A stretch of 64,000 nucleotides of DNA from contig WFMF01000221.1 in assembly GCA_011033025.1 (NCBI GenBank), positions 124,001-188,000 of the forward strand, given 5' to 3'. This DNA is from Beroe forskalii. Lineage: Eukaryota; Ctenophora; Nuda; Beroida; Beroidae. The notes under the pieces are model-generated. The model was given only the letters and a program-made list of their open reading frames with translations. It had not been told where the DNA came from and did not search any database. The position numbers and the translations under genes were made by a program. This document shows, piece after piece, positions 49,401 through 61,400 of the stretch; position 1 is the stretch's first letter, and the number at the start of each line of letters is the position of its first letter.

Positions 49401-52400
49401 CTTGTGATGAATATAGGTGTACTCCTATTCCAATTATTTATTACAGTCATAGAACTGTGTAAATAATATAATCGTAGTGATATGATAGTTCCAGTTCAGA
49501 AAACTTTAAACAAGTTTGATTCATGCTCCATGGATTTGAGCAGTCGTGCCGTGCCGTTAATTTATTCCCAACGCTTCCAGGATGGATTCAAAAATTCGCG
49601 AAATTAATGGTATTCTAATACCATCTATTATGGCATAAATATTTTTTTCAATTTTGATTTTCGAGAATTGTGATTATCATGCAATAAAATGCTCATCTTA
49701 TCGCACTAAAGGGTCTTGTTTGGAAAATGATCAAAAATATGCATCTTGATTAGATCAAGGTTATTAATTAAGTATTCAGTTAACCTGAATCATATTTAAG
49801 TTAATTATAATTTAATATATAAGAATCGCATGTTTATCGCTATGTTACAAGATATTACTAAGTATCATATAAATGTTGCTACATTCATTCCTTCGTTCCC
49901 TAGCTGAAAATACCCCGCAATACTAGTTACAGACAGACATTAATATTATTATATATCTCATGTATATTGTAATTTTTATGCTGTACCGTTTATTAATTGT
50001 TTGCTTAGTTTATATATCTACGCGATATGAGCATCATAACAAGGAGAAATTTTCGATGGCCCAGTCTGTTGACGGTTGGAAGATTATTGCTTCGCTTCTA
50101 AGATCAAAATCCAAGAATTTTGTGGATTTTTGTTCGGAACTTTTATTAAAACGAGATTATGTTAAAAGCTTTCCTAATAACGAAAATAAGTTCAAATTTG
50201 TGTTGACTTTGAACGATGACTTAAAACTCTGGAAGACTGTCTCTAAACTAAGTTTTGATGTTGAGTGTGAACATATATCATTTGTATATAGATATACTTA
50301 TTATTTACCTCTGATTTTTGTTTGATCTCGTTATCAAGATGTCTTGTCTGGTTCTTGAGTTCTTCCACACTCCTCAAGTTAGCAGATTTCTCTTTGTATT
50401 CCCGGTCCACGGCTGCAAGGTCACGTGCCAAACACCTCATTCTCTCCCGCATTTCAACCTCGTCATCCTTCATTCGATCTGAAGACAAACAAATTTTATT
50501 TAATTCATTCGATTTGAAATCAAATACAAGGAATTATTTTATTTCATCCTTTATTCAATTTGAAATTAAAAATAAGGAATCATTTTCTTTCATCTTTCAT
50601 TTGGTGTGAAATCTACCACAAGGAATTATTTTATTTCATCTTTCATTCGGTTTGAAATCAAACACAAGGAATTATTTTATCATCATTCATCCGATCTGAG
50701 AACAGAAAGTCTTTCTTTGAAAGCCTTTCTTTGAATTCCTATAATCATCGTGATCATGACATGTTTCTAGAAAATCATTTCCTGAGATAAGTCTTGCACT
50801 TGTGGATTTCAAATTGTGTCTCAATTACCTCTAGAATCAAATTTACCATAATCGGCAGTCCTTACAATCATAGGAATACCCTAGTAAAGCCGCTACACCC
50901 CAAAAACAATGCTACTTCACTCTATAATCCAGGAATGTACAACTTACTAATCACTGTCTGTATCCTTCTGAGTCTCTAGGAATCTTACAGGAACGTATTA
51001 TGCGTCCTTATTAAACTACTTAATAATTGCCGACAGCCTTAGAGTCTTGAATCGAGTAATTTAAACTGTCCGTTCATAATAGCCTAATGTTTCAAGAATA
51101 ATTATAAATTAATTGGCAAATAGCTGTGGCTAATTTATGCTACTTTGACAAAGTCGTAGGATTTATTAACATTATGGATTTACCAAGCTTATTAATAAGG
51201 TCGTTATTGAGCCAGTAAGCCAGATTGTTCTCTAGAATAATCTAGTGGGTATGATTTAAAGGCTGAGGGTGCAGTTAAATGAGGGCAGCAGAACTCCAAG
51301 ACAAGCCTCAAAATTTCCGATTGAGAAACGCTCAATACTTCACGAAAGTTAAATTTATACTTTTACTTTGGCAGGCAGATAAGTTTATGAATTTTCACCG
51401 TCTTTCGAACAATCGTTCCTTCATTTTGGTCGGTATTGAATGTTTTGTAACACAAAATAAGCTTTCTGATAGTGTACATATCTCTTAAAACCTCTCTGAT
51501 ATTATCTACCATCTCTTACAGTACACAATGGTCAATAAATATATTATATATTTATTTATATCCACTTAAGATCCCACCAAGTTCCCCGATCATGGAAGGA
51601 GAAGACTACATCCATTACAATATACTTTCCCTTAGATCGATAGATACTTAGATATATGTAATGCTCTGTAAAGACTCTTCTTTCTCTCCCTATCTCAGAG
51701 TTTATAGTTCTTCAAAGAGAAGGAATATAGAGGAATGATAGTCTCATGACATAACCCTCATATATACAGATCCCAGATAGGGAACATACGACGAGTCTCC
51801 GATTTATATAGATATATATATAAGCAATTATATACAGTCTCGTTAGAAACCCACTACAAACAGTATATATATATATTTAGCAACCAGGTCCAGGGAGAAA
51901 ATATAGATCTAGATGTGTGTGACGTAGCGATTTAATCGGTCCATATCCTAGACAACTTGTTAGGTTGAGGAGGAGGATATGATAATGTCTGACAGAATAT
52001 ATAGAGGTATAAGGGAGACAGGGTATAAGATATTATATATAAGTCGGGAGGCAATAGTTCGGTAGATAACATATTTGGGAATTTTCGGAGGCTCCATCGT
52101 GACACTATAAACCACCAATGATTCGCCTATATTTCCTCGTATATTATATCAGTCTAAAGATATACTGATTTATATATTTAAATCTCTGATATTTCCCTTG
52201 GAACCGGGGGTTATTTATATTAGCGGGAATTCCCGGACTTCTGAAGAAATCGTGTGCGCGTGGCGGCGCCGCCCCGGCGCAAAGTGCGGTGGGAGCGGCG
52301 TAAAGTGCGGCGGGGCCGCTCAATATATAACCCGGCCAGCGCTGTGGGATTGTACTGAGAGACTACCCGCTGACACAGAAATAAACATGATCTATTATCT

Positions 52401-55400
52401 TATTACTGTGGTCGTACACGTAAATTCTACAGAGCTTCAGGGCTCGAGAGCCTTTTAGGTCGTGTTTTTTTCTACTTTTTTACGAGAAAGGAGGATGGAA
52501 TAAACTAGAAAACCCCAGAAGCGGCTAATGCAATTGGCTACTATTTTAGTTCACCTAGCTCATATATTTGCATATAAATAACTAAATAACGGAAGTTAGG
52601 AGGAACTTTCGGATTTATTGGATTACGTTAACCAGAAGGATACATTTCTCCTAGCCGGCAAGACGAAAGTCGAAACCCGTTCATTCATTCGGCCATTTTA
52701 ACGTTTTATATTTCACGATTACGTTCAACACAGGTTCTTGGGTTTTGCGCTCTTATGTGGGAGTCCTTGAGTGGAAAACTTTGAGTGAAAAAACGCGGGT
52801 TTTCTGGGAATCTGTCGGTTTTTTTCCACGAAACTCTCCGCTTTTCCGAGGATCCACGAATATTAATGAAAAGTTGGTCTAATGATCACTACATATATAT
52901 ATATATTACCCGGAGAACCTGATGTAGCCACGTTTTATTGACCTCTCATACTGGAGTAGCAAAACCTCTTCTTCATCATCCATGTCACGTGTATTGGTAA
53001 AACCTAAAACCACGCTTATATAATAAGGCTTAGACCTCTTGGGAGTTTCTATTTATGACCAACCTATGTACAAACACAAATTCTCATGAGCAAATTCTCT
53101 AATTTCTGAAGAGAAAATAGTCTATATTATATGAAATAGTCCGCTTCTCAGGAATATTCAAATTTCACTCCAAGCCTAAATCCGGATTCTTCGAAACATG
53201 AGTGCAATTTTCCACAATTTTGAAGGATTCAGAGCTGATTTTCTGTCGCTATGATTCTTAACTGTAGGAATTTCCCAGGATAAGTTTTAAAATACGGAAT
53301 AAACTCAGTTGCACGTGTCAAGGGAAATTTACGGTATTTGGTCGTAGATTCAATTAGCTGTGCTTGGTCTGGTTTGGGTTAAAGATAACGTTTATATCAG
53401 CGAGGGCATGGATCAATTGGGTGTAATGAAGGATAGAAAAGGACAGGGGGTCAAAATAGTGCCAAAACCGTAGAACCACATACCATAAATCTCTGAATAA
53501 CTTAGGAATGTTGCCCTTTAGGTTACCGACATACTGTGTACGGTACCTTCAACACTCAAAATGTAAAATTTTACAATACTACAATATTATGTAACCTAGA
53601 TGATGCGTACTCAAAAGCAAAAGTGTGGCACAGAATATTTGACAATTGGCATGCTGCAGTGTCAAATTAATCACGTGCACTGAGAATGACTGAACAGTTT
53701 GTGTGTTACTTTTTTCAGACAAATCTTTGAAGTTTTCGAAGAACGCATCATGAAATATATCATGAGATTTACGCCTGAGAGTATACGCCATAGAAGTATT
53801 AAATTCCACAGGAACTGTAACATGTGGGCTGATCGTTGCTACAAGGTCTTCTCACGATCTTCAGAACCAGTTTTTTTTATACAGTAGTAGAAGGTAAAAT
53901 GATCTTTAAGTAGTTTTAATAAGCAGAGTCAATCTCCAGCCGCATATAAATATATTGCCCAAGCGTTAGTCTGTCCTAGACACAGTTTTCTAAATATCCG
54001 CTAAATCACTCCCCCTCTCCTCCTCTGTCACTAAACCGGGGGAAAATCTACCGTAAATATTGCAATTATAAGCCGCTGAAAATATAAGGATCGGGAAACG
54101 AGGAATATTTATAAGCATATATTCGGCAGGGAATATTCTCACGGGGTTATATATTATATTTGGAGTTAATTCTAAAACGTCTAGATCACTAGTTGGTAGA
54201 GACCGACTGCTTAATTACTTAGAGTCACTATTATTCTCCCACAGTATTATATGGAAAAATTTGGAGCCTGCCCAAAATAAGTTGGTTTATAAGCATGGAA
54301 AATAATATGTGAATGAAACACCTCACAGTCGGAGACTTACTGAAACATTACCGTTATGTGTCGAACTTTGAAGCGCGTCGTATTACGAAGAACTTGGGGT
54401 ACTTTTTTGCGGTGCGCGATAGCGCGCAGATGTACTGTCTATGCAAAACACAGTAAAGCACATTTATGCACCATCACGCGCAACCAAAATATACCCAAGC
54501 GCGGCGTATTACACCGTACCTCAAAAGTTAAAGACATCACGTTTAGTAAGCATCATGCAAAGATTTCTCTATTCAAGGAACTGGGTAGGGATTTCAATGT
54601 GAAGGATCAGATTTGAATATGAAAAAACCATGATGCCAGTTAAGATAATTGAAATGATTGTACTTGGAATCTAACTTAAATAATTTTGATGAGAATCATT
54701 TCTTTTCCAAGGGTATATCTGTTGCAAGCTAGTATTCATTTCCCAAGATCTCGTAACCACCACAAATTAGAGCAAGATCAAATAAAGGTTATATCTTACT
54801 ATTTGACAGTGCAGGACGCACTTCGTCATCACAGTCGTTGAAAGCTGATGGATCAAAGATACTTTGCGTATTTGAAATTGACGCATTGCTCGGTCAATCC
54901 ACTTCCTCTCACGTGCGATCTCCTTTGCGTTCGATATCAAATGGACCGACCCCATGGTTTAATTTGACGTTTGGAACGTCAGATTCAACCGTCTGATTGG
55001 TTTATTTGGTATCAAACGCAAAGGATATCACGTGAGAGGCAGTAGATTGATTTAGCATTGCGCAAATTTCAAATAAGCGAACTTTAAATGATTTCCCAAT
55101 ACTCCAGTAGACCAAATACTAGTCTAATTCATCACTATTCTTCCTGGATATAGTTACGGTCTGCCCCTCAGGACAAAATAAACTTCTGACACCAACTACC
55201 CATAACCAGGGACCGCTGACAGCTGTCTTTAACAAAATATCGTCAAATAGCTCAACTCTCAAAATGATGTTATTTGTTGCATAGCAAGGCGTGTAATAGC
55301 AAGTGAGGGCAAAAGTCATAATACTTTTACTTTCCAACAGGATTACAAAAATAAAAAGTTTCCGGCCTGCTCACGTAGGGCCTATGAAAAATAATAATTG

Positions 55401-58400
55401 TTGACTAACCCAAGTTGGTAATCATAATTTGCTTAAGATAACTCAAAACCACTAGTGATGTCAGTACTTTTTGTTTAAGCAAAAAACAAAAGTCCAGCAT
55501 GGACCAGAGTAATCACACAATGTTTCCGGGCTGCTGATTTATGAATTAACTAATTAATCCTCCGTACAATTCTGTACATCATACTTTCATTTTAGAGCTT
55601 GCTAATAGAGTAATTGCCATTTGCCACCCTGGAATTTTACTTTCAGTTCGTTAATAACGATCATTGGACACGGCGAGGATTGCTTCATCTACAGATTGAG
55701 GAGAAAATCTAGAAGTTTAATTGTCGATTCATCGGCAATAAAAATCTTCAGTAATCAAAAACGTAAATTTGTATCGCGATTTTGCATTCATAGATGCATC
55801 TAGGTAGCCTGACTTGGATTTGATGAATTAAAGGATGTTTCTGCCATGATATTCCTTCCATGATATTTCTGCAACAATTTTCCATCTCTTTGCCGTATTG
55901 ATAGCCCAGATTTTGATTTCTTCCCTATCCTCCATTCTCCGAAGCAAACCTGAGTGCTAGATAAAAATCTCGTACCTACATAATGTGATATATTGAACCA
56001 CACACAATACACATACCTATGTTCTTTGCGAAGGTTTCGCACTGAACCTTCGACGACTTCACGTCCGAATCGTATTTATTCTTCTCGCGCATCAACTTGT
56101 TGTACTTCGCCATTTCTTGCTTGTGCTGCTTCTGGCACGCTGCCAGGTCCTTCCTGAACGGGAGGCTGGTTAGCTCCTACATATGAGAACAATGTATAAA
56201 ATAAACGAAAAGTACAATTCCTATACCATTCCTATACCGTCTCTTGGTTACCAAGCATTTTTCTTAGTTTTTAGAGCCTATTGAGCCATACTAAACGGGA
56301 AAAATAAATTTTTCACCAAGGCCTCCCATAGGTAAAAGCTTTTCACGTATAAAAGTACATGAACTATAAATACGCCTCGTTACTCATACCTACAAATCTT
56401 TACAGCTGATAATTAACATATTCCAAAGAAATATTGCCAATAAAGCACATGTTTTATGTATCCGAAAAACATTTCAGTGAATATGTGCCGCGCGGCATGG
56501 GAAGTTGAGCGTCATCAGTTTACAATTCTAAACTATGATCATGACGTCATCAGTTAACAATTCTTAACTATGATAATAATATGATATCATCAATTCACAT
56601 TTCACAACTTCCAATTTTGATAATGAAGTCTACAATTCCACATTCCAAACTATGATAATGATGTCATCAATTCACAATTATTCTAAACTATGATGATGAA
56701 GATATCATCAAATATCAACTTTCAACTATGATAATGAAGTGTGCAATTCACCATTCCAAACTATGATTATGAAGTCGGCAAAACACCATTCCAAACCATG
56801 ACCTAATCTCAATTCACACTATTATAAGTATTCTACCTCAGATTGTCCAGCGTCTGTCTCTGGTTTATGAGATCTTCATTGGTGCGGTTCTTCCCTGATT
56901 CCAGAGCATCGATCTCACGCTTGATGGAAGCCAGCTCATTCTCCAGATCTAGCTTCTTGTTTGCGAGACTCGATATGGAACTCTGGTTATTTTCTGAAAA
57001 TTAGTTATAATGTAAAGTAAACTTACTAAGTGATACTTAGATAGACCCTCATCTCTCGGGTCCATTTTTAGATACTCCTCGAGGGTTCATCAACAAAACC
57101 AGCATTGTTCAATCAGTCTTAAGTTATAAAACTCTAAGGTGTAACATAGGCCCAGTCCTTGTATAACAGGAAGGTTCTAATGAGCTGTCCACTGCTTTCT
57201 GTGGGTTTCATGCATATAACGCATATAATTATCAAATTATTACGTGACAAACTGACATTATTAAACGCCGCGCGCGAGAAATAGACGGGTAGGATGGCGT
57301 CATTATTATATCATTATGTAGTGAGTTGACGTCAAACCCCCTAATCCTAGCACGTGACATAATTAAACTTGACCATGTCCCAGCTTCGTGTAATATATTC
57401 TCGAGAAGTTCGCTAAATATACAAAACTATTGAGTAAGATCGTTTCGCTTTCGCATATTCTCAACACTCAACTATAGCTGTTGGCGGTGAATTAATTTAT
57501 CAGGAATGTTCTAATATTAGCCTGGATAATTTACTCAAATAAAAGATTAGGACTCAAGCGAAAGCGAAAGCTCGCTTTTGAGCTGAATGGCACCTGAAAT
57601 TAATATCTAACCTACTCGCGCTAGTAAGAAAATTATTATGGTACGAAAATCATAACAAGCAACAAATTTTCGTAACACACGCTTCTGAAATGTTCCTTTT
57701 TACACCTTTTTCCATAAAACTATCATTCCATTTTTGCGCCGGAAACTCGTCTTTCTCGAGTAGTATAGGTGTGATCACAGTCACAATGTAATTATAGATT
57801 TACTGTAACGGGGTAAATATGGTATAATATGGGCGTTGGATCTCAAGATAATCATGGAATTACTGTTACCCAGGTGTCTCGAGTTCAAGAAATGAGAATC
57901 ATTCTGAAGTTTTGGATGGCGCAGCGCAATATGTGCGTGGATATACTGTGAAAACACGTACTTACAGCTAATGACGGTCATGTGGAAATTTCAGAAAGCG
58001 GTCTCAGAACTCATCCAGGGATAAATTTGGGCGTGGGGGAATTGCCGCATGTGGTATGACACCCATTACTAGCGTAAAATGGGCGCGCCCAGGTTGTATA
58101 AAATGGGGCGTTTAGGAGCTCTGGGATTGAGGGCTTGTAAACAGTAAAAGGCTCGGTTACTCAACAATTCTGTTCCTTGGGAAACAGTATAGGCGTCTAC
58201 ACTCTACACGTATCACAGGCCAAACTCTCCACCTTCTTACAGATAAATTACCTCGGAAAATTCAGTAAGTCTGAATTTGTCCATATACGAACCGAGAGTA
58301 GCTTCGGTTGATATAAAATGGGGCAATTTTGGGGTTTCGGATTGGGGGTATACGTCTGAATTCCTCCATGAATACGAACCGAGCGTAGCTTTGGTGTTAG

Positions 58401-61400
58401 AAATCCTCTGGTTGTAAGACTGTAGTTTCTGCTCCGTCAGGAGTAGTTTGTCTTGCTTCTCCAGCAGAATACTCTGGATCTCTTCCTGTTTTGTGACTAC
58501 ATCCCGCAATTCACCTCTGAGGAACATGGGGCTTATCATGCGAATCACGTGCAGAGAGAAGTCACGTACACATAGGTCACGCGACCAGATGGCGCATCAC
58601 GCGAACAAGATCGGGTGATCAGATGGTGCATCACGCGAACTGAGTCACATACAAATAGGTCACGTGATTACGTCCCAAGAGAAACCGGCAGTCTAGCCGT
58701 GTGACCATTTAAGCATTTAACACTGCTTTAACTCGCACAAAAGTAACAAAAGTGATGGTTTCGCCCTTGATTAAAAAGAAATCCTTGTGTTTAAACCCAC
58801 CGTTTGTTCTGCAGGTCCTTTTCCACCTGTACGATGTTCTTGTGAAGGTTGTTCATCTGCTGCACGGCTTGCTCGGAGAGGGCACAGTAGTCCTTGTACT
58901 GTTGCTCAGCACTGTCACACGAGCTCTGTAGTTCCTCGCATGTTACCTTGTGACACATTGTGTTACCTAGAGACACATTGTGTTACCTGGTGACACAAAA
59001 TGTTACCTGGTGACACATTATGTTAGTATGTTACCTAATATCTAGTGACACATTTTGCTATTGTGTTGCATGGTGAACATTATGTTACCTAGTGACATAA
59101 AATGTTAACTGGTGACACAATAATATGTTACCTGGTGACACACAATGTAACCTAGAGACATAATATTATGTTACCTAGAGACACATTGTGTTACCTGGTG
59201 ACAAACTGTGTCACCTGGTGACACACTGTGTTACCTAGTGACACATTATGTTACCTGGCGACACTCTGTGTTACTTAGTAACACAATATGTTACCTAGTG
59301 ACACACTGTGTTACCTAGTGACACAATATGTTAACTAGTGACACAGTAAGGTACCTAGAGACACACTATCAAGGATTTAAGAAGTAGGTCGATGGTTTCA
59401 AAACGCCAAGTGGATTGTGAATCCACTGATAGTCTACTCAGTTTGCCTCTGGAAAAGTTCACCCTAGACCAGTTGGGAGACCATAGCTTGTATCAGTAAT
59501 GTATAACGCAGCAATATCATTCTGGTAGCTCTAATTCTCGGTCCCTCTTTCTCTCTTTTGTTTTGTAGCAAAATACTAAAATAGGTTGTAGCTAACGGCT
59601 TAATCTGAATAGCAGTACTCAATACGTATCAGAATGGCGACCCTAGGTAGATTATTCGTGTAAGATGCAATGTAATTTCAAAGCCGCTCTGACCGAGTCT
59701 ATACTAGAAATGCAATATTATACAATACCACAGCATTGTAATAATAGTGTATCAACCCTTTTTATTGTGTCTTTTCTCTTCTATCTCCTCTCTTTAATTT
59801 GTATAATTTGTATTTGCCCGTATGTGACTGTGTTCTGGCTTTCTAAGAGCTATTGAGCTCCTGGGTCTATTGCTCGGCTAAAAGACTAAGAGTTGCAAAC
59901 ACAATGGCATATAGCCGATTATCTAGGTACTTTTTGAAATTCTCATTTTCTGGTGACATTTGCAGGGTTGCAACTTGCAACTCTCTGGGGGCTTAGCCGC
60001 TCCCACCCCCATAAAAAGTTTCTTATATCACATGATCTAGATGACTTATTCAACGCTAATTATGATAACCGCCAGTTCTTCTTGGTCTTTTTACTGTTTT
60101 TGTCACTAGAAAAGATCAGTCTCAGCCACTAAAGTTTCCACAACCCGGCCCAGGAGGTATTCTCTACATACGCGAGGCTCTACATTAGAGCCCACGTTGC
60201 GGGCGATTTACAACATGCATATATCTTAAAAATCGAAGAAGACTTAGTTACTCTTTGTTCAGCGGGATTTGATTAGGGCGCTACAGCTCGAGCCCGTTCT
60301 CAGTTAGATGGATGCGCAATATTCTGAACTCCGTTCAGACGAAACCAAAACTGAGTCGCAAATCTTGAGAAGTGAGAAAATACAAGAAGCGTGCACCTCA
60401 AGAGAGAATTGTATCGAACTTTTTATCGAGCCTCTGGTAACATTTTAGTTTACAATCTATTGTGTCCGTTGTGTTCGAAAGTGTAGCAATCCAATGTTAC
60501 AAGTCTGATGAATGAGTGTGACATTTCAATTGTTTGCTGGAATCTTTCAATGAGCCCTTGTGCTTTTCGTCTGAGATGTATCCGAGAATATCAGAGCAGT
60601 TATAATCCACTCGTTTGGAAATTAGAGAGAAATTGCGGTAATAAATTATTACTGAATATATCCATCACTTTCGCTTTTGGATTGTTTTCACGTGATAAAT
60701 TTTATAAATCAGCAGCCAATGTTGTATGTGAGCTACTACTGGCTGCTCGCTTTGAGTTTTTTTTATGATATTGCCTCTTCTATTTGAGATGTATAAAAAA
60801 AGAATTTGTACGTGTGCACCCTTTTTTTAAATTTATGACGTAATCGGCATACAGAAATTCGATCAACATAGAAATTGTGGGCTTTCAGCCATCAATAGTT
60901 ATTTCTAAACTCCTTCGTTGTAAAAACATCTCTGCTTCGGTTTTTGATCTTTGCCAGTTTACAGTTTTATGTTTCTTGTCTTAAGGCATCCAGTGGGTTT
61001 AATTTGTTCACATAGGTGAACGTTAAGAACTCATACTTGTTTAAAACTTGCAACATATACATAGATCTAAGAAAATTGAAAGGATCGGAAAAAAGAATGT
61101 CCAAAAAAGTTATAAATTTGATCGGATTCTGGGAAGTCACTTTGGAGTAATAAAGCCCAATTCCCTCTAAATCAAGTTCCAATAAATTAGTCAATTGTCG
61201 AAATGAGCCCGGTAGTTATTACAGTTGTTTGTTGAGTTTCTTCTAGTGCGGTAAGTTAGAATTTATTATTTCTCATCTTTCTATTCCATTTAAGCATTAA
61301 TAACCACCTTTTCCCTATATTCTCGTTTTGTGCATAGGTGATTCACGGGGTTGGTAATTAAGTGCCTGATGTCTGCAAATAAAATTTCGCAGAAAGTGCC

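Noticed and set aside
49960-50325. 121-codon plus-strand frame downstream of the EF-hand gene
   Set aside because: Composition is somewhat protein-like, but it overlaps exon 10 on the other strand, lacks a recognised domain, and has no promoter or splice context I can defend.
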